A DNA stretch of 64,000 nt, from assembly GCA_965367295.1 (NCBI GenBank), contig CBDUHN010000009.1, positions 14,732-78,731 on the forward strand. Direction: 5' to 3'. Position 1 is the stretch's first letter. The number at the start of each line of letters is the position of its first letter. This stretch comes from JAIVHA01 sp965367295. Lineage in GTDB: Bacteria > Pseudomonadota > Gammaproteobacteria > DSM-19610. Below, in pieces: positions 42,663 to 51,698 of this stretch. A program made the position numbers and the translations under genes. Under the pieces are notes generated by a model. That model worked only from the letters and a program-made list of their open reading frames with translations. It did not search any database and was not told the origin of the DNA.

Positions 42663-43181
42663 ATGAAACTATCAACATTGTTTTTTGCGTCATCTTTCAT
42701 TGTGGTTGCCAATGTGTTTTTCATCAGTCCGCTGTGGTCCAGTCCGGCGGCGGAGGATGTCCACCAGCATGCACATGGTGATCATGCCCAGGCCGGGCTG
42801 ACCCTGAACCAGGGTGAGAAGTGGCCGTCGGATGCAGCCTTGCGCGAGGGTATGCAGCGTATCAATGAGGTCGTGACCAGGCATGAGCAGGCATTTCATC
42901 AGGGTGTGCTTACGCGGGATCAAGCGAAGCAGTTGGCCGGTCATATAGAGGAACAGGTGGCGTTCCTGATTGCCAATTGCAAACTGGTTCCACAGGCCGA
43001 TGCTACCCTGCATGGCTTGATCGGGCAGATGTTGCAGGGAGCCGAGGACTTGTCGAAGGATCCTTTATCCAGTGACGGGTTGCCGCGTGTTCGTGCCGCC
43101 CTGGTACAGTACCCGGATTATTTCGAGCACCCGGGTTGGGGGCGGGCGGGGGATGCGGGCTTGCACCGGCACGACGAATAA
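42663..43181 (+). CDS. Small His-rich secreted protein (DnrO-like)
   Basis: A 172-residue protein with a signal peptide (FFASSFIVVANVFFISPLW) and a His-rich mature N-terminus (DVHQHAHGDHAQ), followed by a helical domain. KWPSDAALREGMQRI and the closing YFEHPGW match a family often labelled DnrO in betaproteobacteria, whose function is unknown. His clustering hints at metal binding. It follows the ABC ATPase gene by 34 bp on the same strand and probably belongs to the same operon, so exporter and periplasmic protein may share a metal-related task. Confidence 0.7.
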   Translation: MKLSTLFFASSFIVVANVFFISPLWSSPAAEDVHQHAHGDHAQAGLTLNQGEKWPSDAALREGMQRINEVVTRHEQAFHQGVLTRDQAKQLAGHIEEQVAFLIANCKLVPQADATLHGLIGQMLQGAEDLSKDPLSSDGLPRVRAALVQYPDYFEHPGWGRAGDAGLHRHDE

Positions 43182-43506
43182 TCCAAATACAAACCGGCCT
43201 GCTGTGGGTCATAGGCAGTAGGTCGAACCATGTCCCCGGGCCGATGGGTCGTATCGATCAGGATGTTTTTTTCGTGAACTCTGCACGGGACAAGGCAGGA
43301 GCAAATGTGGTCGTGAGAAGCCATGGTCGCGTTCTTGTGCAACCCTGTCCTGCTTCCCGGCATCCATTTCAAAAAACCAAGGATATGCGATAAGAGAAAT
43401 CACCGTATGTTCTATACGGTCAATATGCCCTATACTGAACAGGCATATGAAGTGCGAGTTTAGTGGTTTGGTGGTCTTATGACTTGTGGGGCCGTTATAT
43501 CCGGGT
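43182..43506. other. 325-bp gap before the sensor kinase, with a palindrome at 43402-43420
   Basis: ORFs here are short, lack ribosome sites and have no recognisable family. ACCGTAT and ATACGGT form a perfect inverted repeat around a 5-base centre at 43402-43420, followed by TATACT at 43431, a possible -10 box. This likely forms the promoter and a regulator site of the downstream signalling genes. Confidence 0.4.
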
Positions 43507-46032
43507 ATGTTTACTTGGCGTTATGTCCAGCGAATGTTGCGTATCCTGGTGCCGCTATTGCTGGTGCTGGGTGCGGTTCTATGGCTGCTCTACCGCGCTG
43601 ATCTGGATGCGTTGCAGGCAATCCTGCGCGCGAATGAGCGACACGCAATTGAACTTGCCGATCGAACAATCCACGCGGAGTTGGGTATGTTGCGCGGGGA
43701 TGCCCTGTACCTCGCCCAACAATCCTCGTTGCACCAATGGCTCGATACCGGCACTGTCTCTTCCCTCGAATCCCTTGAAAATGACCTGCTAGCCTTCGCC
43801 CGATCCCGGGGACGTTATGACCAGGTGCGCCTGCTGGATGAGCAGGGGCAGGAACAGGTGCGTGTGAACTGGGATGACGGTCAACCCCGGCTCGTCCCTG
43901 CCAGCGGGTTACAGGACAAGTCGACACGCTACTATGTGGAAAAGACCCTTGCCCTTGGCCAGGGTGAAATCTATACCTCTCCCTTTGACCTCAATATCGA
44001 AAATAATGCGGTTGAGCAGCCGGTCAAACCGGTGATTCGTATCGGCACACCCGTGTTCGATGGCGTGGGCCGTAAGCGTGGTTTTATCCTGTTGAACTAC
44101 CTGGGGCAGCGTTTGCTCGGCCAGGTGCGCAAGGTAGGCAAGCTGAATGATGGGGGAGTCTGGTTGCTCAATGCCAAAGGCTACTGGTTACTGGGTCCGG
44201 ACCCGGGGAAGGAATGGGGTTTCATGTACCCCGATCGCCAGGAGATGCGCTTTCAACGCGAGTACGGGGAAGTCTGGACCGCCGCTCTGAATGGTCCACC
44301 GCAGGCTCAATTGACGCGCAACGAGGGGATTTTCACGTATGCCAGAGTCCTCCCGGAACTGTCACCGCTGGCTGGCGACAGTGGGGGCTGGATATTGATG
44401 ACCTATGTTCCGGCATCGCTTATTGCCGGTAACATGGCCGAGCATAACCATAGCCTGATTTACGCGTTCGTTGCGCTGGCCCTGTTACTGGCGCTTGTCA
44501 GCGGATTGATAGCCCGCAAGGACATGCAGCGGCGTCAGGCTGAAACCCGGATACGGGAGAGTGAGGCCCGTTTCCGGGGCTTGCTCGACTCTGCTCCCGA
44601 CGCCATCGTCATTGTGGACCAAAACGGCGTTATCAATCTGGTGAATTCGCAGGCCGAGAAATGGTTTGGCTATTCACGCGACGAGCTGCTGGGCAAGCCG
44701 ATAGAATGGCTGGTACCCGAACGATTTCGCAAGCATCACATCGCCCAGCGACAGGGGTATACCGCGATGCCGGTTGCCCGGCCCATGGGTTTGGAAATGG
44801 ACCTGCATGGTTTGCGCAAGGATGGTAGCGAGTTTCCCGTGGAGATCAGTCTGAGTCCGCTGGAAACCGAGCGGGGACTGTTGGTTTCCAGCATCATCCG
44901 TGACGTGACTGCACGCAAACGGGCTGAGGAAGCGCAACATCAGATGCAGATGCGCTATAAGGAATTGATCACCAATCTGCCCGTTGGGGTCTACCGTAAC
45001 ACGCCGGGTGCGGGGGGGTGTTTTCTGGAAGTGAACCCGGCCATGGTGGAAATCTTCGAGGCGAAGTCCGCTGCAGAACTGTTGTCCCATCCTGTCAGAG
45101 AGCTGTATTGCGATCCCGATGCCCGCGAAGCGGTAAGTGACAAGCTGATGCGTACCGGGCAGATTAAAAGCGAGGAATTGCACCTGAAAACACTGCGTGG
45201 ACGAAACTTCATTGCCGCGATTACCGCTGTGCTGAAGAAGGATGCCAGGGGCGAAGTGTATTTCGATGGGATCGTGGAAGATGTCAGCGAACGCAAGGAG
45301 AGTGAGCTTTGTATCCAGCAACTGAATCAAAGTCTCCGTGCCCGGTCTGCGGAACTGGAGACGATTAACCATGAACTCGAGGCCTTCAGCTACTCCGTGT
45401 CACATGACCTGCGGGCGCCACTACGCGCCATGGATGGTTTTAGCCGTACCCTGCTGAATGAATATACCGAGAGCCTGGATGAGAAAGGCAAGGATCGTCT
45501 CAACCGGATTCGCGCGGGAGCTCAGCGCATGGCGGCACTTATCGATGATCTGCTTAAGTTATCGCGGGTAAGTCGTACCGAAATCAAGCGGGAACCGGTG
45601 GATCTGACCGGGATGGCGCAGGAGGTGATGGATGAACTACAGCAGAACGAGCCACAGCGCAAGGTCCAGTTCACGGTGCAACCCGATCTGTGCACCCAGG
45701 GTGATGCCCGGCTTTTACGGGTCGTCATGGATAACCTGCTGGGCAATGCATGGAAATTCACCGGTCAGCGTGCCGATGCGATAATCGAGATGGGGCGGAG
45801 CCAGGACGGAGCGGAATATAGCTATTTCATACGCGACAACGGCGCTGGCTTCGATATGGCCTACGCCGATAAACTTTTCGGCGCATTTCAGCGGTTGCAC
45901 GACACCGGGGAATTCCCCGGCACCGGAATCGGTCTGGCCACGGTGCAACGGGTAATACGCAAGCATGGAGGGCGGATCTGGGCCGAGAGTGCGGTAGGGG
46001 AGGGAGCTACCTTTTATTTCACATTAGCGTAG
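43507..46032 (+). CDS. Membrane sensor histidine kinase with periplasmic sensor and two PAS domains
   Basis: An 841-residue kinase from this start. Transmembrane helix 1 (MLRILVPLLLVLGAVLWLLY), a periplasmic Cache-like sensor of about 270 residues, transmembrane helix 2 (IYAFVALALLLALVSGLIA), two PAS domains (SAPDAIVIVDQNGVINLVN and LPVGVYRNT...), HisKA with the phospho-His in FSYSVSHDLRAPLRAM, and a HATPase_c with NLLGNAWKFT, DNGAGFD and GTGIGLATV. HisKA resembles that of phytochrome-type kinases, which usually pair with Rcp1-like receivers such as the next gene. An in-frame GTG 21 bp earlier is the alternative start; neither has a clear ribosome site. Confidence 0.92.
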   Translation: MFTWRYVQRMLRILVPLLLVLGAVLWLLYRADLDALQAILRANERHAIELADRTIHAELGMLRGDALYLAQQSSLHQWLDTGTVSSLESLENDLLAFARSRGRYDQVRLLDEQGQEQVRVNWDDGQPRLVPASGLQDKSTRYYVEKTLALGQGEIYTSPFDLNIENNAVEQPVKPVIRIGTPVFDGVGRKRGFILLNYLGQRLLGQVRKVGKLNDGGVWLLNAKGYWLLGPDPGKEWGFMYPDRQEMRFQREYGEVWTAALNGPPQAQLTRNEGIFTYARVLPELSPLAGDSGGWILMTYVPASLIAGNMAEHNHSLIYAFVALALLLALVSGLIARKDMQRRQAETRIRESEARFRGLLDSAPDAIVIVDQNGVINLVNSQAEKWFGYSRDELLGKPIEWLVPERFRKHHIAQRQGYTAMPVARPMGLEMDLHGLRKDGSEFPVEISLSPLETERGLLVSSIIRDVTARKRAEEAQHQMQMRYKELITNLPVGVYRNTPGAGGCFLEVNPAMVEIFEAKSAAELLSHPVRELYCDPDAREAVSDKLMRTGQIKSEELHLKTLRGRNFIAAITAVLKKDARGEVYFDGIVEDVSERKESELCIQQLNQSLRARSAELETINHELEAFSYSVSHDLRAPLRAMDGFSRTLLNEYTESLDEKGKDRLNRIRAGAQRMAALIDDLLKLSRVSRTEIKREPVDLTGMAQEVMDELQQNEPQRKVQFTVQPDLCTQGDARLLRVVMDNLLGNAWKFTGQRADAIIEMGRSQDGAEYSYFIRDNGAGFDMAYADKLFGAFQRLHDTGEFPGTGIGLATVQRVIRKHGGRIWAESAVGEGATFYFTLA

Positions 46033-46043
46033 GGAGGCACCGT

Positions 46044-46478
46044 ATGACGGATAAGGTAATTATGCTGGTGGAGGATAACCCGGATGATGAATTACTGACC
46101 CTGGATGCGCTGGAATCCAACCGGATCGGAAACCGGGTGGTGGTGGCGCGCAATGGCGTGGAGGCGCTGGACTATCTCTTTGCAACGGGGAGCTACGAAG
46201 GGCGCAATATAATGGATCAGCCGGCAGTCATCCTGCTGGACCTGAAATTACCCAAGATTGATGGGCTGGAGGTGTTGCGACGCATTCGCGCCGATGAGCG
46301 CACCCGGTTGTTGCCGGTGGTGATTTTGACCTCGTCCAACGAGGAAGAAGACCGGATCAAGGGATATAGTCTCGGAGCCAACAGTTATGTCCGCAAGCCA
46401 GTCGATTTTGACGAGTTCGACCGCGCAGCCGGTCAACTGGGCTTGTACTGGCTGCTATTGAATCAATCACCCGGCTGA
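46044..46478 (+). CDS. Stand-alone CheY-like (Rcp1-type) response regulator
   Basis: A 144-residue receiver without output domain. Acidic pocket LVEDNPDD, phospho-acceptor in VILLDLKLPKIDGLEVL, Thr/Ser in LTSSNEEED and Lys in SYVRKPVDF. It follows the histidine kinase by 11 bp with a good GGGAGG ribosome site, so the kinase is its likely partner. It is a close relative of the receiver part of the regulator at 2933-3649. Confidence 0.93.
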   Translation: MTDKVIMLVEDNPDDELLTLDALESNRIGNRVVVARNGVEALDYLFATGSYEGRNIMDQPAVILLDLKLPKIDGLEVLRRIRADERTRLLPVVILTSSNEEEDRIKGYSLGANSYVRKPVDFDEFDRAAGQLGLYWLLLNQSPG

Positions 46479-46507
46479 ATGATAAATGAGTGATAGGGAG
46501 ATCACGC

Positions 46508-48964
46508 ATGCCCATGATGCAAGACCACACTATTTCGCTACGCGCCCTGATCGTCGAGGATGAAGAAGATGATGCCCTGTTGCTGGTCGATTATATGGAG
46601 GCCGGTGGGTTTGCGCTGAGCTGGCAACGTGTCGATACTGAAGCGGCGCTGATCGAAGCAATGCAACAACCATGGGACATCATATTCTCCGATTATTCCA
46701 TGCCGAATTTCAGTGGCGGCCGTGCCCTGGCTGTGGTGCGGCAGCACGATCCGGATATTCCCTTCATTTTTGTTTCCGGCACTATAGGTGAAGATGCTGC
46801 TGTGGAAGCCATGAAGTCCGGTGCCCAGGACTACGTGATGAAGGAGCAGTTAGTGCGCCTGGTGCCGGCGATCAATCGTGAACTGCGAGATGCCAGGCTG
46901 CGCCGCGAAAAGCGCCAGACAGAGCAGACGCTACGCAAATTGTCACTGGCCGTAAAGCAGGCGGCGGATAGTGTCATCATTACCGACCCACAGGGCTGTA
47001 TCGAATACGTCAACCCGGCTTTCGAAACGCTCACCGGCTACCGGGCAGGCGAGATTACCGGCGCTACTCCATCCATTCTTCGTTCCGGCTGTCATGACCA
47101 GCATTACTACCAAAGATTATGGTCAACCATTGGTCGGGGTGAAATCTTCCGGGATACCGTGATCAACCGGCGTAAGGACGGCGAGCTATTCTACGAAGAG
47201 CAGGTGATCACGCCCTTGAAGGATGAGCAGGGGAATATTACCCATTTCGTTTCTACCGGCCGGGACATTACCGCCCGTGTGCAGGCGGAGGAAGCGCGCA
47301 TACGTCTGGCGGAAATCCTGGAGGCAACTCCGGACATGGTGGCCATTCTCGAGCCGGGCGGCGGCTTGCGTTACCTGAATGGCGCTGGACGTCGCATGCT
47401 TGGCATGGGGTTGCAGGACGATATCGAAAAGCGGAATTTGCAGGATATATTTCCGGAATCGGTAGCGCAGCAATTGCTTACCGATGTGATTCCCGCCGCG
47501 TATCGGGATGGGGCATGGACGGGCGAAACGGTGCTGCGGCTTGTCGATGGCAATGAAATGCCTGTCTCCCAGGTGGTATTGGTGCACCGCGACGCGGATG
47601 GGGAAATTGACTATGTATCGACCATTACGCGGGACATATCGGAGCGAAAACAGTTCGAGGCAGAGTTGCAGCACCGCGCCACCCATGACAGCCTGACTGA
47701 TTTGCCGAACCGGTTTTTTCTGATTGATCGTCTGACGTTTGCATTGGAGCGTGCGCGGCGTCATGGTAATTACGTCGCCGTGATATTCCTGGACATGGAC
47801 AATTTCAAACGGGTGAATGACAGTCTGGGCCATGCAGCCGGTGATGCGCTTCTGCAGCAGGTGGCCCGGCGACTGATGGGCTGCCTGCGGCCGAATGATA
47901 CCGTTGCTCGCCATGGTGGTGACGAATTCACTATTGTACTGGATGACCTGGTTCATGCTGAAAACGTTCTCGTGGTGTTGCGCAAGTTGCGTAGTGCATT
48001 TGAGCGCCCGATCAGTGTCGGGTCACACGAAGTCTATGTCACGTTTAGTACCGGTATAGCCCTGTACCCGGATGATGGTTCCAGGGTGGAGGATCTGTTG
48101 CGTAATTCCGATACTGCCATGTATCGGGCCAAATCATCGGGATCCAGTCAGTACCGTTTTTATGCGCCTGACATGAATGCGCGTGGTCATGAATTTCTGA
48201 CATTGGAGGCGGATCTGAGGCATGCACTGGAGCATGACGAATTCTGTCTTTATTATCAGCCCCAGATACGCGTGTTCGATGGCCGCATTGCCGGTGTCGA
48301 GGCCTTGATTCGCTGGCAGCACCCGACGCGCGGACTGGTTTCGCCCGCGGACTTCATCCCATTGCTGGAAAATTCAGGTTTGATCATCCCGGTCGGAGAA
48401 TGGGTGTTGCGGGAGGCCTGCAAGATGCATCGCGCCTGGCGTGATGCGGGGTTTCAGGGGCAACGCATCTCCGTCAATGTTTCGGCTGCCCAGTTCAACG
48501 ATGAGGATCTGCTGGACAAGGTCCGCAGGGTGATACGCGAGGAGGCCATGCCACCCCAGATGCTGGAACTGGAAATCACGGAAAACATCGTCATGCAGGA
48601 TCCGGAGAATGCCGCGGCGATCCTGAAGGTACTCCATGATCTGGGGGTGCGTACCGCCATCGATGATTTCGGCACCGGCTATTCGTCACTGGCGTACCTG
48701 AAACGCTTCCCGTTGAATGTATTAAAAATTGACCGGGCCTTTGTCGGTGATCTCGGCAGGGACGCAGGTGATGCAGTTATTGTCGAGGCGAGCATTTCCC
48801 TGGCCAAGAAACTGGGTCTTGATGTCGTAGCGGAGGGCGTGGAGATCGCTGAACAATTCGATTTCCTGCGTCGCAATGACTGCGACCTGGTGCAGGGGTT
48901 TTACCTGAGCCGTCCTGTATCCGGTACCGACCTGATGGGGTTGTTGCCAAAAGTGTGGTTTTGA
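46508..48964 (+). CDS. Response regulator with PAS, GGDEF and EAL domains
   Basis: An 818-residue protein: receiver (about 10-130, phospho-acceptor in IIFSDYSMPNFSGG), two PAS domains (SVIITDPQGCIEYVNPAFE and MVAILEPGGGLRYLNGAG), GGDEF with intact RHGGDEFTIV, and EAL with intact GVEALIRWQHP, LEITENI, DDFGTGYSS, LKIDRAF and AEGVE. So both cyclase and phosphodiesterase sites look active. The ATG at 46508 has GGGAG seven bases upstream. It lies 29 bp after the stand-alone receiver, as third gene of the kinase operon. The kinase signal thus probably ends in c-di-GMP control. Confidence 0.93.
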   Translation: MPMMQDHTISLRALIVEDEEDDALLLVDYMEAGGFALSWQRVDTEAALIEAMQQPWDIIFSDYSMPNFSGGRALAVVRQHDPDIPFIFVSGTIGEDAAVEAMKSGAQDYVMKEQLVRLVPAINRELRDARLRREKRQTEQTLRKLSLAVKQAADSVIITDPQGCIEYVNPAFETLTGYRAGEITGATPSILRSGCHDQHYYQRLWSTIGRGEIFRDTVINRRKDGELFYEEQVITPLKDEQGNITHFVSTGRDITARVQAEEARIRLAEILEATPDMVAILEPGGGLRYLNGAGRRMLGMGLQDDIEKRNLQDIFPESVAQQLLTDVIPAAYRDGAWTGETVLRLVDGNEMPVSQVVLVHRDADGEIDYVSTITRDISERKQFEAELQHRATHDSLTDLPNRFFLIDRLTFALERARRHGNYVAVIFLDMDNFKRVNDSLGHAAGDALLQQVARRLMGCLRPNDTVARHGGDEFTIVLDDLVHAENVLVVLRKLRSAFERPISVGSHEVYVTFSTGIALYPDDGSRVEDLLRNSDTAMYRAKSSGSSQYRFYAPDMNARGHEFLTLEADLRHALEHDEFCLYYQPQIRVFDGRIAGVEALIRWQHPTRGLVSPADFIPLLENSGLIIPVGEWVLREACKMHRAWRDAGFQGQRISVNVSAAQFNDEDLLDKVRRVIREEAMPPQMLELEITENIVMQDPENAAAILKVLHDLGVRTAIDDFGTGYSSLAYLKRFPLNVLKIDRAFVGDLGRDAGDAVIVEASISLAKKLGLDVVAEGVEIAEQFDFLRRNDCDLVQGFYLSRPVSGTDLMGLLPKVWF

Positions 48965-49169
48965 GGGGGGCTCGGCTGCCTGACGCAGAATGCCAGGTTG
49001 CAGGGCAGGCCATGACTTGCTGGAGGAAGCCCGATCGGCATCGGAGTCGTAGGCCTGAAATGTCGGTAAGTCCCAATTTTTTGAGATATTTTTCCTGACG
49101 TGTTAGGGTAAAAAGGCCTGATGGCTCAACAGAGTACAAATTCCACACCCACTACCCAGATTCAAACCA

Positions 49170-49712
49170 TTGCTGATTATCCGACCACAATCTGCTTGTG
49201 GCGATTCGATTTCGCGGAAATCCACAAGATTTCTGATTTTTGCGTTTTGCGCCGCTGTATTATTCCTGTCCCGGCCCGAAGTGGCTGCCGCATTACCTCT
49301 GCCCGAATTAAAAGTCGATAATGCGCTTGCGACTGCCGGATACTATCGGCTGGAATGGCGCTTGCCTGCGGTCACCTCAGATGACGACATGCGCTATGTA
49401 GTACAGGAAGCGCAGGACAACCGGTTTCATGATGCAATCACCTTGTATGAGGGGCCGGATCTGGCGATGGTGCTGAGTGGTCGTGAGGATGGTCTTCGCT
49501 ATTACCGGGTTCGTGCCAGCAAGGGCGATCAGCCATTGAGCCAGTGGAGCGAATCGATCAGCGTGGAGACCCGCCACCACAGTTTGCTGCGGGCACTTGC
49601 TTTTTTCGCTATCGGGGCACTGGTGTTCGCAGCAACCCTTGTATTGATCCTGCGTGGCCCTCGTGAACAGGGGCGAGGCGGCCACACGGTTCGGGAGCGC
49701 TCGAATGGCTGA
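49170..49712 (+). CDS. Membrane-anchored FN3-like domain protein, start uncertain
   Basis: About 180 residues. A hydrophobic signal (FLIFAFCAAVLFLS) ends near VAAALPLP, then an Ig/FN3-like beta domain (YYRLEWRLPAV, RYYRVRASKGDQPLSQWSES) and a C-terminal transmembrane helix (ALAFFAIGALVFAATLVLIL) with a short basic tail. It is likely to show its domain in the periplasm. The frame has no ATG or GTG before the signal sequence, only TTG at 49170. An ATG with AAGG nearby (49121) is in another frame, so a frameshift or sequencing slip is possible. Its end overlaps the amidohydrolase start by 8 bp, tying it to the operon. Confidence 0.65.
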   Translation: MLIIRPQSACGDSISRKSTRFLIFAFCAAVLFLSRPEVAAALPLPELKVDNALATAGYYRLEWRLPAVTSDDDMRYVVQEAQDNRFHDAITLYEGPDLAMVLSGREDGLRYYRVRASKGDQPLSQWSESISVETRHHSLLRALAFFAIGALVFAATLVLILRGPREQGRGGHTVRERSNG

Positions 49713-50949
49713 TCTGAAAATAAATTTTGCTCGCCTGAAACAGGATATCCAGGATCTTGCCGCGATTGGCCGCCAGGAAGATAACGGTATCTACCGGATG
49801 TCCTTCAGTGCCGGTGATATGGAGGCGCGTGCCTGGTTGCAACAGCGCATCCATGATGCGGGTCTTGATCTCCATATCGACGGTGCAGCCAATATCCATG
49901 CCCGACTGGGCTGGGACGAGGTACGTCCGAGCATCATGACCGGTTCGCATATGGATACGGTACCCCGAGCCGGCCACCTGGATGGTGCGCTGGGTGTGCT
50001 GACCAGCCTGGAATGCCTGCGCAGCATCAAGGAGCAGGGGCTATCCATTCGGTACCCACTGGAAGCCGTGGCCTTCACCGACGAGGAAGGTCGTTTTGGT
50101 CATATGTTTGGTTCCCAGGCTATTTGCGGCCAACTGACACCGGACAGCATTCTGCAGGCGCGCGACCTGCAGGGCATCCGCCTTGTGGATGCCATGGCGG
50201 AACAGGGGCTGGATGCCATGGATGCATTGCAGGCCCAGCGCAACCCGAAATCCATTCATGCCTTTATCGAGTTACATATTGAGCAGGGGCCGGTCCTGGA
50301 TCGCCAGCGGCTGCATATCGGGGTCGTCGATGCCATTGCCGGACTGTTCAAGTGGCAGGTGCGGCTGATCGGTGAGGCCAATCATGCCGGTACCACCCCG
50401 ATGAACATGCGTCGTGATGCCTTCCAGGGGCTGGCTGAACTGTCCAGTGAAATCCCGCGTATCCTGGAGGAAAACGGCAGCCCCCGCAGTGTGGCAACCA
50501 TCGGTCGCGTGGAACTGTTCCCTGGCGCGGCCAACGTGGTGCCAGGTCGGGCCGAATTTTCCCTGGAAGTACGCGATACCGACCCGGCCATCATCAGCCA
50601 GTTGTCGGATGCGTTCCGTCGTGTCCTGTCAGCGATTGCCCGGCGCCGTGAGCTGATGTTCGAGTTTGACGTCATGAGTGAGCTGACACCGGTAAAATGC
50701 GATTCCGGCATTGTCGATACCATTTCGGCGCTGTGCCGGGAAATGGGCATCAATGCCACGCGTATGCACAGTGGCGCTGCCCATGACACTCAGATCATGT
50801 CCACCATTACCCGGGCCGGGATGATCTTTGTCCCCAGTAAGGAAGGGCGTAGCCATTCACCGTCCGAATGGACGGCCTGGGAAGATATCGAGCTCGGAGC
50901 GAACACCTTGCTTAACACCTTGTATCACCTGGCTGGAGAGGCCGCATGA
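49705..50949 (+). CDS. M20-family Zn-dependent N-carbamoyl-amino-acid / allantoate-type amidohydrolase
   Basis: A 414-residue enzyme of the HyuC/AllC/beta-ureidopropionase group of the M20 metallopeptidases. Metal ligands are in GSHMDTVPRAGHLDGALG (H82, D93), FTDEEGRFGHMFGS, LHIEQGPVLD and GAAHDTQIMS. The dimerisation domain shows ANHAGTTPMNMRRD, the usual group marker. It removes a carbamoyl (ureido) group from an amino acid or opens allantoate; the exact substrate cannot be told. The ATG has GGGAG eight bases upstream. It overlaps both neighbours, and lies in an operon with an isochorismatase-fold amidase and a carbamoyltransferase relative. Confidence 0.88.
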   Translation: MADLKINFARLKQDIQDLAAIGRQEDNGIYRMSFSAGDMEARAWLQQRIHDAGLDLHIDGAANIHARLGWDEVRPSIMTGSHMDTVPRAGHLDGALGVLTSLECLRSIKEQGLSIRYPLEAVAFTDEEGRFGHMFGSQAICGQLTPDSILQARDLQGIRLVDAMAEQGLDAMDALQAQRNPKSIHAFIELHIEQGPVLDRQRLHIGVVDAIAGLFKWQVRLIGEANHAGTTPMNMRRDAFQGLAELSSEIPRILEENGSPRSVATIGRVELFPGAANVVPGRAEFSLEVRDTDPAIISQLSDAFRRVLSAIARRRELMFEFDVMSELTPVKCDSGIVDTISALCREMGINATRMHSGAAHDTQIMSTITRAGMIFVPSKEGRSHSPSEWTAWEDIELGANTLLNTLYHLAGEAA

Positions 50950-51698
50950 GCGACGATATTGGAAAAACCGATCTCAAGGGGCTGGATGAGCAGTACCTCA
51001 ATATCGATCCCCTTGAACAGAATTACCGGGAGTACGTTACTGAAAACGAAGCCGTTCAGGAATCCATTGAACAGCATCGCACCGCTCTGCTGGTAATCGA
51101 CATCCAGTACCTGGACGCCGCCGAAGGCTATGGCGTATTCGCGGACGTGGAAAAAAACGGGGTTCCACACGAAGCCCAGGAATACTATTTCAAGCGGCTG
51201 CATCATGTGGTGCTGCCCAATGTACGCCGGCTGCAGGATGCATTCCGTGATCTCGGGCTGGAGGTTATTCATACCCGCATCCAGTCCCTGACCCGTAATG
51301 GACGGGAGCGCAGCCCCGGTCATAAACGCCTGCATATCCATGCGCCACCGGGCTCCAAGGAAGCTGAATTTCTGCCGGAGGTTGCCCCCAAAGGCGATGA
51401 GATCGTGATTAACAAAACCGCCAGTGGCGTGTTCAACGCCACGAATATCGAATACCTGTTGCGTAACCTGAATATTACCGGCCTGTTTGTATGTGGCGTG
51501 TATACCAACGAGTGCGTATCGACCACGATCCGTGATGCATCCGACCGTGGCTTCTATACCACTCTGATACGGGATGCCTGTGCCACGGTAACACCGGAAC
51601 TGCATAATGCCACCATTCGCACGCTCAAGGATCGCTATTGTCGTGTGCTGACAGCGGATGAGGCCGTAAAGGAAACCCGCAAGATCGCCGCGTCATGA
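50946..51698 (+). CDS. Isochorismatase-fold cysteine hydrolase (amidase)
   Basis: A 250-residue cysteine hydrolase with the catalytic triad visible as Asp in ALLVIDIQ, Lys in IVINKTASGVF and Cys in CGVYTNECVSTT. The family includes N-carbamoylsarcosine amidase, biuret hydrolase, ureidoacrylate hydrolase (RutB) and nicotinamidase. The N-terminal 45 residues are a hydrophilic extension. It overlaps the M20 enzyme by 4 bp and the symporter by 4 bp. The company of an amidohydrolase and a carbamoyltransferase points to a carbamoyl or ureide substrate, as inference only. Confidence 0.85.
   Translation: MSDDIGKTDLKGLDEQYLNIDPLEQNYREYVTENEAVQESIEQHRTALLVIDIQYLDAAEGYGVFADVEKNGVPHEAQEYYFKRLHHVVLPNVRRLQDAFRDLGLEVIHTRIQSLTRNGRERSPGHKRLHIHAPPGSKEAEFLPEVAPKGDEIVINKTASGVFNATNIEYLLRNLNITGLFVCGVYTNECVSTTIRDASDRGFYTTLIRDACATVTPELHNATIRTLKDRYCRVLTADEAVKETRKIAAS

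Noticed and set aside
43136..43393. Plus-strand ORF of 85 codons after the DnrO-like gene
   Set aside because: It overlaps the end of that gene in another frame, has no ribosome site and no recognisable family.
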